A DNA stretch of 64,000 nt, from NCBI RefSeq assembly GCF_023898315.1, contig NC_064618.1:182953548-183017547 (forward strand), written 5' to 3'. A program made the translations under genes and the position numbers. Positions 51,821 to 63,419 of the stretch are shown piece by piece. The DNA comes from Schistocerca nitens (taxonomy: Eukaryota; Arthropoda; Insecta; Orthoptera; Acrididae). Each line of letters opens with the position of its first letter. The first letter of the stretch is position 1. The notes below the pieces were generated by a model that did no database searches, was not told the origin of the DNA, and saw only the letters and a program-made list of their open reading frames with translations.

Positions 51821-52946
51821 CAGGGTGTTTCAAAATGAATATATGGGTTTTAAGGCTTTGTAGCATTTATTACATTTAACTTACAATTATAAATAATACA
51901 TCATATGAAAGAGTAACTATAACAGTTTTTCTTAAAAGTGTTCAAAGTGGGCACCATCGTCACGCATCGAGTCGATAGGTGATTTTTCCCAAAACCTTGA
52001 TCACTATGTCTACAGTAATTGTTGAACAGTGCAATTTCTGAAGTCGGGTAGGTCACCCGATAGCGGAAACATATACACATAATCCTTTCTGAAAAAAAAT
52101 CACATTGCGGCAGATCTTGTGTGAACATGAAGATCATATAAAACTAGCTCGGTCATCCAGCGCCTTGCGGCCAATCCAGAGGTCGGGTACAACGTCGTTT
52201 GACCAGTCGCGTGCTGAATTATGCCTGCCAGTGAGATGGCGCGCCATTTTGCTGCTGAGAAACAACAGTTACAGTTGCTTCACCGAAAATGTCGAGAGGA
52301 GTCTCGTTGCAACTGTACCATCTCGTGGAGATTTGCTTTCTCCTAGAGACACACATTACGTGTATTCACATTTCCGTTTAGGTGAAATGTCGATTCACCA
52401 CTGAAGACGACACGCAGAAAATCTTCATCTCATGAAGGAAAATTTCGTTTGCGAAGTTGGCACTTAAACCGTAGTATGCGCCGGCCAGGGTGGCCGAGCG
52501 GTTCTAGGCGCTACAGTCTGGAACCGCGCCACCGCTCCGGTCGCAGGTTCGAATCCTGCCTCGGGCATGGATGTGTGTGATGTCCTTAGGTTAGTTAGGT
52601 TTAATTAGTTCTAAGTTCTAGGGAACTGATGACCGTAGAAGTAAACTCCCATAGTGCTCAGAGCCATTTGAACCATTTGAACCGTGGTATGCACGCTTTA
52701 GAGCTTGTAACAACTGCGAACGACAAGGACGAACTAATTTCTTGTGACTACGCGTGATAAACTCTCACTCGTTCAAGATGTTTTTCATTAATTCTTGGTC
52801 ATTCCATACTCTTCCATTTGCGCACGGGTATACAAACAAATCTGTTTGAGTTGTTCTTTCATTTGATGTGGTATTTATAATTATAAGGTGAATGTAATAA
52901 ATGATACCAAGGCTTAAAACCCGTATATTCATTTTGAAACACCCTA
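51821..52946 (-). mobile_element. Mariner-like element with ~75-bp TIRs, dead
   Basis: The left end CAGGGTGTTTCAAAATGAAT and the inverted right end ('attcattttgaaacacccta') match for about 75 bp, with TA outside (51819-51820 and 52947-52948). A minus-strand transposase relic shows 'QQQNGAPSHW' (expected QQDGAPPH, catalytic Asp lost) and 'FTQDLPQCDFFS' (expected SPDLTPCDFF region). Many stops. A SINE interrupts it at 52480. Confidence 0.85.
52480..52679 (+). mobile_element. tRNA-derived SINE, family 1 (inside mariner-like)
   Basis: Full-length plus copy with a duplicated 'gaaccattt' at its tail. The TSD aaccgtagtatgc/aaccgtggtatgc (52467-52479 and 52680-52692) matches at 12 of 13 positions. 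Confidence 0.94.
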
Positions 52947-52949
52947 TAG

Positions 52950-53500
52950 TTTCTGCAGTGAGTCACGAATTCTTTCTCCCCCCATCCCCTCCAGTCATCC
53001 TATTTTATTTCGTCAGTCATATCAATAGGTTTGTTGTACACGTCACTTTTGAATTGGAAAGTGATGTAATTTATAAATCGAAGAATTAAAATACTTCCAT
53101 CATAAAAAAAAGAAAATGCTTATATTTTCATTCTTTCTACTGACTTCAGTGGACTGGACATTTTGATTGGAAACACAATAATAATTCTTTCTGCTCGCAC
53201 TCCCAGTGTTTAAAGATCTCAGCAGTTACCTTAAATGGAAAGGAATTGTTTCTTCTTTTAATATTTAGCACCGGAAGAAGAATCAGAAGTTTATTTCCGT
53301 TACTGTAATGTAAATTGCTTGATACAAGCAATGATGGACGACATGAAACGCAGTACATAGGTAATAGAGGCGGAGTTGTGTAACAAAAAGTGGTACCACA
53401 CTAGGAAGCACAATAAGAGACATAAATAACAATGTTTCAAGCACGTCAGACTCCCAATACTTAAGGTCGATATTGGATTCTCAAAAAGGAATGCGTTCTC
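52950..53500. other. Unassigned stretch
   Basis: AT-rich sequence with no recognisable gene. Confidence 0.45.
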
Positions 53501-53504
53501 CTCG

Positions 53505-54386
53505 GGCACTAATTTAAATTTTGCACCTGTCGTTCGTGATAGCTACCAAACTCTTGAGAAGTCCTTGGAGCGCATAGTACCATTCTTCTCTCAGGGCGGT
53601 TTTCAGTTCTTGCACAGTTCGTGGTGTGGGCGCTTGTTGAGAGGCACGTCTACCAAAAACATTCCAGGGCAGCTATATAAGGTTTAGGTCGGGGAAATAC
53701 GCAGGTTATTTCGTACATTCAATACCCTCTCTTTCCAATGTGTACGACCCCTTAACCAACCTGTGTAAGCGTGCGCTGTCGTCCACAAACAGATATGTTC
53801 GGACCTACCCGACCCCTAAATAGACGGACATATTCCCGTATAATTTCCTTGAAATACCGTTATGGTGTACCGGTACTTCGCGCAAATGTATGCAGCGTTG
53901 TTCAGCCATTGTGCATAACATCTGCCCAGAACTTAACGTCTAGGCCGTACCAGTTGTAACTTCTGTGGCGCGTGTAATGTGATACCCTCTGCCTGAATCA
54001 CTTACGACAGTGAAACGGGATTCGTCGGAGAACCACTCAGGACCACTGTTGCTGACCCCAATCAATATGCTTCTTACACAAGCTACATCTTTCTCGACGA
54101 TGGAGTGGTGAAAGTGGGCCGCATTTAAGAGGCTTCCGAGCGCAGAAACCACGTTGGTAGCCACTAGGGGTAGGAATAGATCCTCTTGTGGTGTGGTAGT
54201 CTGTCCACGATCATCGACATACTTTTGCATAACATTTCCATCTTCAGCGGTCTTTTTAATCACGAAATGACACTTTTGGACACCCACAGAAATATGGCCT
54301 CTGGAGCGACACTTTGGAGCTTTCCAGCTGCTCGTCCACGATCGTAACCACTCAAATGATGTCTTGCAGACAAATCGCTGTACCAC
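53505..54386 (-). pseudogene. Tc1-like transposase, broken
   Basis: On the minus strand 'KYVDDRGQTTTPQEDLFLPL' (linker to HTH2) leads to 'EWFSDESRFTVVSDSGRGYH' (first catalytic Asp intact) within 53940-54386. After a stop come 'TYLFVDDSARLHRLVKGSY' (second Asp block) and 'PAYFPDLNLI', where the third acidic residue is lost. 'VQELKTALREEWYYALQ' forms the C-terminus. The N-terminal HTH is weak and TIRs were not found. Dead copy; a LINE abuts its upstream side. Confidence 0.82.
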
Positions 54387-54389
54387 ATG

Positions 54390-55878
54390 AAATCGGTTCC
54401 AGAACTAATATTTACATTTACAGTGAGAATGTACTTAATTCATTAGATAATAAATTAGAGACTATTGCCATTTTCTGTGACTGGCAAAGGCCTTTGACTG
54501 TGTGAATCACAGCATTCTCTTAAGTAGATTAGAATATTATGGTGTCACCAGTAGTACTGCAAAATGGTTTGAGTCTTATGTAACTAACAGGAAACAAATG
54601 GTGTCGTTGAGAAATACATGTGCAATGAACAGTCAGTCTTCATCTGACTGGGAATTAGTTACATGGGGGTGTTCCTCAAGGTTCCATCTTTGGTCCATTG
54701 TTTTTCTTGTGTACATTAATAACCTCTCGTCTGTTACCTTGCCAGATGCTAAATTAGTTTTATTTGTAGATGATACAAACATTGCAATAAGTAGCAAGTC
54801 AACTACAGATTTAGAAATAGCTTCCAATCCAGTTTTCGGTGAGATAATACATGGTTTAAAGCTAATTCACAGTTACTACACATTGTAAAGACACAATATA
54901 TGCAATTCAGAACCTGTAAGAGATTTCCTTTCAGCATGTGTACAACATATGAAGACATGCAGATCGAGAAGGTTGACAGTGTTAAATTTCTGTGATTACA
55001 ACTCGATAGTAAATTCAGTCTGTATTTGCAGCGAGAATGATGTCAGACATAGGAGGTATAAATACAAAAAACGTAAATACGTTGCTTACTTTCATTCTAT
55101 TATGTCATACGGGATCATATTCTTGGATAACTATCAAATGGGGCATAAAATTTTAACATGCAATAGCGTGTAATAAGAATCACTTGTAGTGAAAATTCAA
55201 GAACATCATTTAGAAACTTGTTCAACGGACTTTCTATTCTAACCACAGCTTCTTAGTATATTTATTCCTTAATAAAATTTATTGCAGGTAATATATCTCT
55301 ATTTGCAACCAATAGCGCAATACATAGTATTAGTATTAGGAATAAGAACAATCTACATCAAGACGCAAAATCACTTACCTTGGTCCAAAAAAAGGTCCAG
55401 TATTGAGGAACACACATTTTCAACAAATTGCGAGCAACCATTAACGACTTCGTTTCAGATAAAGCACGGTTTAAACAGAATTAGAAAGACTTTTTAATAG
55501 GCAACTTCTTCTACTCTATAGATGATGTCTTAACAGGGATTGTTAGACCAGCTTAAGTAAAAATATCTGTTAGATCTCAGCTTTGACAGCATTTGGTCAC
55601 AACAGTTAAGATTAGGTGTCTTGTGTATGATAAATTTATTAAAAGTGCCATATCAATGTTTCATTCTAACAGCGTATTAATTCTGTAAATGTTAGCAGTT
55701 CCAATTTACTATAATGTATTCACCAATTTTGACAATCTGCTGACAAATAACCAGGGTAGTAAGTATTACATAAAATGTCTTGTTTTTTACGTTATACTTC
55801 TGACATGTTCCTCACCCACGAGAATCATCTCATTTTTTGGGTCTATGGAACGCTAAACTGAATCTAATCTAAACTAAT
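54390..55878 (+). mobile_element. LINE 3' half (CR1/Jockey-type), degenerate
   Basis: The RT palm begins near 54470 with a broken 'FCDLAKAFDCVNHSILLSRL', followed by 'SSTAKWFESYVTNRKQMVSL', a frameshifted QGS-type block, 'FLVYINNLSSVTL' and 'LVLFVDDTNIAISS' (FVDD in place of FADD). Downstream broken frames resemble the LINE C-terminus. The 3' end has 'actgaatctaatctaaacta' repeats. It is 5'-truncated and dead. Confidence 0.78.
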
Positions 55879-56214
55879 CAAACGCCTACATGAGTTGTCG
55901 AGAATGCATACAGAGCATTCGTGCACAGCCTGCGCTGCTGTGAAGACGTCCTCCTCTCTACAATTCCTTTTACCATCACTGGTTGTGTGTTCCGTAGCAG
56001 TTACTGGTTGTTCCGTTGCCAATTAATTGTTTTTCCTTAGCAAGCATCAGTTGTTTCTTGGTAATTATCAGGCAGTGTAGTATTTTGAATAAAAAAACCA
56101 GGCCATTTCCAGTATCACTAGATACAGATTTATTTTTAAATATCTTTGCAAGAACCTAAGGAAATACTGCTAACGCCAGAGGGAGGGGTAGAGGGTGCCA
56201 CATGATGTGTCCCA

Positions 56215-56425
56215 TTTGTTCTAGAATTGTCTCTTTCGACAACGGCAGAATCGTAGCCTATCGAGAATGCGGTTTACCTTTGCGTGATATCGTTGCTAGC
56301 ACTGGTTGCACTCTCAGGACTCTCAACTGAATACGAAACCGACGAGCTCAAGAGGGCTGTTCTCAAGGCCGCTCAGGAACCAACGGTCCCACGCGATCAG
56401 CGCCACAGAGAACAGTCATATTATT
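56215..56425 (+). pseudogene. Tc1-like transposase N-terminal relic
   Basis: One plus frame reads 'FDNGRIVAYRECGLPLRDIV', the first helix-turn-helix of Tc1-like transposases, then 'IRNRRAQEGCSQGRSGTNGP' (the GR-rich linker) after a single TGA. The catalytic part is missing; RTE LINE sequence follows from about 56540. Confidence 0.7.
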
Positions 56426-56539
56426 TTCCCTGCCATGCGATATCCTGCAGCAGTGTCACGTACTCTCCAGGGCCAACCTTTTCCACTCAGAGAAACACGT
56501 TTGTTTTTCCTCTACAGTTTTTGCCCTCTACAGCTTCCT

Positions 56540-57440
56540 CCAGCACCATCGACGTTCTTACCTGACGTTTTAACAGGTCTTTTCATCCTGTTTTTTCTTG
56601 TGTCAGTGTTTCCTATGTATTTCTTTCCTCGTCGATTCTGCGGAGAGCCTCCTCGTTCCTTACCTTATCAGTCCACCCGATTTTCCTATGTCCTCCTTGC
56701 TCCGACCGTCAAGGGTTATTTCATTGCCTAGCTAGCAGAATTCCTTAACTTCGTTTACTTCGTAATTCCCAATTGTGATGCAAAGTTTCTTAGTATTCTT
56801 ATTTCTACTACTTCTCATTACTATTGTCTTCCTTTGATTTACTCATTAGACTGTTCATTTTATTCCCTTTCACTCAGGATAGCAATGTCATCAGCGAATC
56901 TTGTCACTGATATCCTTTCATCATGAATTTTATTTCCACTCTTGAACCTTTCCCTGTTATTTCCCTCATTGCTTTATCGACGTATAGATTGGACAGCAGG
57001 GGAGAAAGACTAAATCTCTGTCTTACACCCTTTTTAATTCAAGCACTTTGTTCTTGGTCTTCCAGTCTTCTGGCTCCTTCTTGGCTCCTGTACGTGTTGT
57101 ATATTGCCCGTCGTTACCTATAGCTTAGTCCTATTTTTCTCAGAATTTCCAACATCTTGCAGCATTTTATATTATTGACAGCTTTTTCCAGTTCCACAGA
57201 TCCTACGATCTTGTCTTGAATTTCCTTCAGTCCTGCTGCCATTATCAACCGCAAATTCAGAACTGCCTTTCTGGTGTTTTTACCTTTCCTAAAACCGCAC
57301 TGATCATCATGTAACGCATCCTCAATTTTCCTTTCCATTCTTCTGTATATTATTCTTGTCAGCAACTGGGATGAATGATCTGTTATGCTGCTTGTGCGAT
57401 TAGTCTCGCACTTGTCGGATTTTGCTACCTTCGGAATTGT
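56540..57440 (-). pseudogene. RTE-type LINE reverse transcriptase fragment
   Basis: On the minus strand (57114-57365) 'RRMERKIEDALHDDQCGFRK' and 'GSVELEKAVNNIKCCKMLEI' match RT motifs, with the expected D in FxDxEKAFD replaced. Farther down are remains of 'RQ..SLSPLLSNLYVDKAM' and 'RFADDIAILS' (about 56880-56900, FADD intact). It shows RTE-clade style, is broken by stops and lacks the endonuclease. Confidence 0.75.
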
Positions 57441-57823
57441 GTGGCTGATGCCTGTCTTTATTGTATAAAACTGAACACATTAACAGTCTGCTTTTTGATT
57501 CGTAAACAATAGTTTGTAGTCAAAAAGTTATAGAACAACTAAAATCCTCTTCTAATATCCATTATTCGTTTGAGAAATATCAGTTCAAAATTTCCAACTC
57601 TGAAAAATGAAATTTAGAGATGCTTTACTTTTACAACAGTCCAATATCCAGCAATTACTGGTCTTAAAATTCAGCAGGTTTCACATTTACTTCATCATTA
57701 ATTTATTGTTACATTTGTTACTAATAGCGTTTGGTTCTCGAGTCACAACGACTCGTCTGTATAGAAATCTGTGCTTACTTTCAACCGTCTCCTCCTCACT
57801 GTTTGCACCCTGAGTGTCTGGCG

Positions 57824-57958
57824 CTGCAGTCATGGATTGTGCGGCTGGTCCTGAAGGAGGTTCGAGTCCTCCATCGGGCATGGGTGTGTGTAAGGTTAGA
57901 GACTGATGACCTTAGAAGCTAATTCCCATAAGATGTCACACTCATTTGAACATTTTTT
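57824..57958 (+). mobile_element. Short tRNA-derived SINE, family 2 relative
   Basis: The head 'ggattgtgcggctggtcctg', B box 'aggttcgagtcctcc' and tail 'cactcatttgaacatttttt' are present, and the body is shortened. It has a perfect 11-bp TSD agtgtctggcg (57813-57823 and 57959-57969). Confidence 0.88.
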
Positions 57959-58118
57959 AGTGTCTGGCGGAAGAGGATGGTAAAGGCATATTGGTTTCCG
58001 GGCGGCACGAACATCAGCAGCATCTTTCCTCCACCAGCGTATAAGCAATCCGTACTTTGTAAGCGTGAATAAACAGTTATGGCACTGTGTTATTGTTCGC
58101 TGTTTCCTACATTGTCCA

Positions 58119-58316
58119 AAAAATGGTTCAAATTGTTCTAAGCACTATGAGACTTAACATCTGAAGTCATCAGTTCCCTAGACTTACAACTACTTAAACC
58201 TAACCAACCTACGGACATACACGCATCCATGCCTGAGGCAGGATTCGAACCTGTGACCGTAGCAACCGCGTGGTTCCGGACTGAAACTCCTAGAACCGCT
58301 CTACCATAGCGGCCGG
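58119..58316 (-). mobile_element. tRNA-derived SINE, family 1
   Basis: Minus orientation. The TSD ctacattgtcca/ctacgttgtcca (58107-58118 and 58317-58328) matches at 11 of 12 positions. The head is next to another SINE of the same family in the opposite orientation. Confidence 0.94.
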
Positions 58317-58340
58317 CTACGTTGTCCAGTACTTACGTTC

Positions 58341-58522
58341 GCCGGCCGTTGTGGCCGAGCGTTCTAGGAGCTTCAGTCCAGAACCACGCGGCTGCTACGG
58401 TCAAAGGTTCGAATCCTGCCTCGGGCATGGATGTGTGTGACTGGGTAGGTTCAGTTGGTTCTAATTTCTAGGGGACTGATGACCTCAGATGTTAAGTCCC
58501 ATAGTGCGCAGAGCCATTTGAA
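58341..58522 (+). mobile_element. tRNA-derived SINE, family 1
   Basis: Plus orientation with a perfect 15-bp TSD ccagtacttacgttc (58326-58340 and 58523-58537). Its left TSD overlaps the right TSD of the neighbouring SINE by 3 bases. Confidence 0.95.
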
Positions 58523-58537
58523 CCAGTACTTACGTTC

Positions 58538-61030
58538 AGAGCCTTATATTGCTCCCAAAATGCCAATGGAGAATAGTGTTCTTTAAAGTGGATAATGCCA
58601 GGCTTCCTGGTTTCAATCTTCATGACACAGATTTTGCGAAATTTCTGCTTCTGCCCAGATGTGCGCATCTGTTACGTAGCTAGTTTGGAAGTTTCTATTT
58701 GGAAATCTCGTTGGTCATCCTTTCCAGAGAGAAACGGTTTTTCACTCGGGCCCTACACCAGCCGTTTTCCTAATAACGTCACAAGGCAAATACGTATTCC
58801 GAGGAGTCAAGTAATTATGGCCAATGAAATCAGTAATTCCAGCCGTTACAAGGGCACAGTGCGACAGGCACAAAGTCTTATTCTTGTTCTGCCCTGAGAA
58901 GGAAGAAGGAATCGGGAGACAAAACTAAATTTCTCTTTTTTAATGTGTTTTCTGGGTCACTCGGAAAACTAAACAAGCAAGACAATGTTTCTGGAGCACT
59001 TCTCGAAGATATGTTTTCAAGCCACGTACACTTAACACCACTGTTATTGTTACATATGTGAATACCGAAGTTGTACAATCAAAATTCCCACAAACTGAAT
59101 CCAGTTTCACTAGGTACCTTGTATGATGGAAGAATTTTATGCAAATCAGTAGTTACTAAACAAAATTCTGAGTCTTGTATGAGACATTCAGATGGATAAT
59201 GGGTTAGACAATAAGGATTTGTGCCTCGAGATTGATGTAGGGTATTATCCAGAGATATTATATCCTCTTGCGTGGATATCCCGCTTCGAACACCTTACAT
59301 GTATAGTAGGAGGCATGCGAGTTGAAACTCACATTAAATTTTCTTATGAGTATCATTCTGTCTGTGTTATATCCGATACTCCGCAAATTGACTTTTGTGA
59401 AGTCGATGTATTTCAGCTAAAGGTTTCATAGATCGTATGGCTGTCAGTCCTAATTAGTTGATGCTCCCTCGTGTCTGGTTATTTATTAATGACGCTGGTA
59501 TATGGCCATCTGCGGGGACTCTGGTGTCAAGTGGCTGCTGTTGAAGCTATTTGCCTTCTAAAAATTTTGTTATTTCTCGTTCTGATACTTAACTGTTCCA
59601 AATGTAAGAGGTGATATTGTCTTGTATTTATGTTGACTTAGGTAAACAGATGGAGCGTACTGTTAAACGAGGTGTGTGATGGAGCAGCGGTTGTGACACA
59701 AAGCTAATGTTAGTGAGCATTAAGATCATTTTGTTACAACTGAGTCTTCTGTAAATCCTAAAACATTATATACTCACTTGTACATTCTTGTGAGTTTAAA
59801 GATGTGGTAGTCAATTTGGTTATGCTTATTACGCAAATTGAGTATGTGTGGAAAGGAGGCAGCTGATTACTAGTTCAAGTGCGATTATGCTAACTGAAAT
59901 TTCTGGGGAAGAACAATGATTGAAACACTTGCATAAAAGGTTTACATTTTAAGAAGTTAAATTGAAAATTTTATTGCTATAGTCGTTACACTTTTTTTCT
60001 TTTTCAATATTGATTCCCTTAAATAAATAATTTCGAGGGAAGTGTTTACGGCGTACTGGGTAATTTTGTTAACGTATTGTCAGTCTGAGCTTTTAAATTA
60101 AATGTTTAAAGTGTTTTAATTTTGTCCTTACTCAATCAATTATTCCACTCTTTTCCGTTCCGGGCAGCTGCTAGTAACGATCCTTTCCTACCGCAATGAT
60201 TCTTATACAAAGGATATTTTTTATATGATCAATTAATCAATTTTCCTAGATGATAAACTTTAACATTTGTTCGCCATTTCTTGCCCTTTGGCCAACATGA
60301 GGAGTATATTCACAGGCTTCATGTTCTAGTTTTCCGCATTGTGAGACTTGTCACCAGAATAAACAATGACATTAGGCTTTTCATAATGAATATTAGGTGT
60401 TTCTGTTCTGCGGTCTCCTCTGGCGGTAGAAAACGCTTCCAGGATATAGAAAATACACCACAAAATGCTTTAGTACAAACCCTTACTGAAACACTGTCCG
60501 CATTCTTTGTGCAATATGAATACGACAACTTCCTTTTATTTCCGTTGTTAGAATGTACACTGTTTCTAGACACTCTGTTGCATGGTATACTATTCAGAAA
60601 ACCACAGAAAAAAAACCGCATTGCGGAGACTATAGTTGGTTACCTAATAAAAGTCACCAAAGAAACTGTCCTTATCATTCACCGACAGTGCGTGATATTC
60701 GCACCAAGGTTTCCTTTCATAGACTTCACAGTACACTGACAGCCGCTTCTCTGTTCCTCGTTGGAAGAGCTTTAATAGTTTTCTCATTCACGTAATCTAG
60801 TCTCCAGTGTCTTTGTACGTCTTTCTTTTATCCCAGTCACCTTCATTTCTTGGATATCTTTTACATTTACTCAGAACTACTAGGCACAGAATCGTCTTCA
60901 CCGTTACTCATTATGCCAACACTAAAATGCTTGACTGCAGTGTTTGTGATTTTGGTTACCATCGGCTCACATAGTGATAACGCTTAACTTTGTTTCCTCT
61001 AGCACAGCAAAATTTCGATTCGGAGATATT
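58538..61030. other. Unassigned 2.5-kb stretch
   Basis: AT-rich. The longest frame (60281-60739, plus, 152 codons) has no motif I know and no codon pattern suggesting a gene. No repeat ends were recognised. Confidence 0.5.
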
Positions 61031-61965
61031 ACAAATTATTTCTACATCTATATGGATAATCTGCAAATCGCATTTAAGTGCCAGGCAGAGGGTTCATCGA
61101 ACCACCTTCACAATTCTCTATTATTCCATTCCCGTACAGCGCGCGGAAAGAATGATCACCTATATCTTTCCGTGGTGATCGTTAATCTCTATGTAGGTCG
61201 GTGTCAACAAAATATTTCCGCATTCGGGCAGAAAGTTGGTGATTGTAATTTCGTGAGAAGATTCCGTTGCAGCGAAAAGCGCCTTTCCTTTAATGATTTC
61301 CAGCCCTAATCCTGTATCATTTCTGAGAAACTCTCTCCCATATTTCAATATAATACAAAACGTGCTGCCTTTCTTTGAACTTTTTCAGTTTACTCCTTCA
61401 GTCCTATCTGGTAAGGATCCCACACCGCGCAGCAGTATTCTAAAGTAGGACGGACAAGCGAAGTTTAGGCAGTCTCCTTAGTAGGTCTGTTACATTTTCT
61501 AAGCGTCTGCCAATAAAACGCAGTTTTTGGTTAGCCTTCCCCACAACATTTTCTTTGTGTTCCTTCCAATTTATGTTGTTCGTAATTGTAATACCTAGGT
61601 ATTTAGTTGAATTCACGGCTTTTAGAATAGACTGATTTATCGTGTAACCTTTTAGCACTCATGTGGATGACCGCACACTTTTCGTTATTTAGGGTCACCT
61701 GCCACTGTTCGCACCATTCAGATATTTTTTAAAAATCGTTTTGCAGTTTGTTTTGATCTTCTGATGAATTTATTAGTCGATAAACGACAGCATCATCTGC
61801 AAACAACCGAAGACGGCTGCTTAGATTGTCTCCCAAATCGTTTATATAGATAAGGAACAGCAAAGGGCCTATAACCCTACCTTGGGGAACGCCAGAAATC
61901 ACTTCTGTTTTACTCGATGACTTTCCGTCAATTTCTTTTGTACAGTGAAAAAGTGAGGATGGATA
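61031..61965 (-). mobile_element. LINE 3' end, same family as 37160-38249
   Basis: Inverted relative to the 37-kb copy. From the right: '[12 protein letters not shown]' with '[20 protein letters not shown]', then 'LRLFADDAVVYRLI' (61729-62040); 'ILKAVNSTKYLGITITNNIN' (61440-61658); then a degenerate C-terminal region with 'LPECGNILLTPTYIEIND' (61160-61348). It ends at the complement of the atgtag tail (61040). Frames are separated by stops. The 5' part is missing, apparently joined to hAT sequence near 61980. Confidence 0.82.
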
Positions 61966-61988
61966 ATAATTATTCATACTCTGTAGGA

Positions 61989-63375
61989 CAGGCATGGGCA
62001 ACCTTTGCTGACCAGTGGGCCTCGCAGGCCACTTCATCACGTGACGCGACAGGACCGCTTCTAATGCATCAAGTCAAAAGCTATAGCGTCCATGATGTTC
62101 GTGTTGATGGGGTAAGGCTCCGATAGAAATGTCATCTTTTTCATGACACGTCACATCTACAAATAATGCCTCAACACACACAGTTTTGAGAGTACATTCA
62201 TTTCATGTTGACGTCATGTTTGTAAGTTTATATTTATTTACGTGCCGTGAACATCGCACCCTTTGTTACGAAGTTGTAAAACTCTACAACGCTGTTAGTA
62301 AAGACGGAGTGTTCACGACATGTAAGTAAATGGAAATATCTGAAGATGGGTTGACAGGCATCTCGAATCAAAGGCGGGTCATGACGTCCATAGGAGGGTG
62401 GTGCTGCGGGCGCATTTTTGAGAATTATGGGCCCCCGCAACGAAGATGTGACGTCACAATAGCAGCGTTGTCCGGCATATTTCACGTAAGCTCGGCTCCG
62501 TGCAGGACCCACGGGAAATCAGTGTCAACGGAAAGGTCCCCACTAGACGACGTAACTTTGTCGAGTGCGATAGAGAGCTTACATGCATTTAAACGAGCAG
62601 TTAAGAATTACCAAACTCGTCTAAAATAGTTACTCTCTCCCCACCGGAGACGGCTGCTAGCACTCATAAGAACTGCGGTGTCACGTGCTGTGACGTACGC
62701 GCCGTGTTCGGTCTTTAGTGGTTCTCGGTTCCGCTGCGGACAGGAGCTGCTATGAGCTGCGCAACTAACCTTTCGCGCAAGCGTCGTTTCGGCCCTCTCT
62801 GACTGATGCCAGATGCTGCAGTCGTGCGTATATACGAGGAAAACAGTGCCAGCCCCGGCAGTTAGTAGCAGAGATAGCCATCGAAAGCTCGAGAACTTTA
62901 TTCGAATTGACACGGCTTGAAAACCGAGAGTAAGGTATAAGTCTTGAAATACCATCATGGAATTTTTATTTTATTTTTTTTTTTCAGTTTCAGCAGTTGT
63001 AATGTTCGAACACGTCCATAAGAACAGACCTACATAATACGGCAATGAGATAGACAGTCCCAGTCGACAAACTGTTAGGAGTAACAGTAAATTATTTTCG
63101 TTGGCCAGATTGATACAAGTTGCGGGCCGGACCCAGCCCGCTGGTCGTCGGTTGTCAAAAAAACGGTTGAAATGGCTCTGAGCGCTATAGGACTTAACTT
63201 CTGAGGTCATCAGTCCCCTAGAACTTAGAACTACTTAAACCTAACTAACCTAAGGACATCACACACATCCATGCCGGAGGCAGGATTCGAACCTGCGACC
63301 TTAGCGGTCAATCGGTTCCAGACTGCCGCTCCTAGAACCACACGGTCACTCCGACCGACGGCGGTTGTTCCTCTG
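61989..63375. mobile_element. Possible hAT-type element
   Basis: The left end CAGGCATGGGCAACC, followed by 'ctgaccagtgggcc', is hAT-like. Near 63125-63155 'gcgggccggacccagcccgc' and 'cgtcggttgt' look like the opposite end, which a SINE then interrupts. No intact 8-bp duplication and no transposase were recognised, so the right boundary is a guess. A small palindrome lies at about 62225-62335. Confidence 0.5.
63156..63361 (-). mobile_element. tRNA-derived SINE, family 1
   Basis: Minus orientation. The short TSD cggttgt (63149-63155 and 63362-63368) places the insertion at the right terminus of the hAT-like element. Head 'ggattcgaacctgcgacctt'. Confidence 0.9.
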
Positions 63376-63419
63376 TGCTGTTGGGTAATAAATATATAAA
63401 ATTTTAGCAATTTGAGGGT

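Noticed and set aside
60281..60739. 152-codon plus-strand ORF
   Set aside because: No recognisable domain, overlapping frames of similar quality on the other strand, and AT-rich non-coding context.
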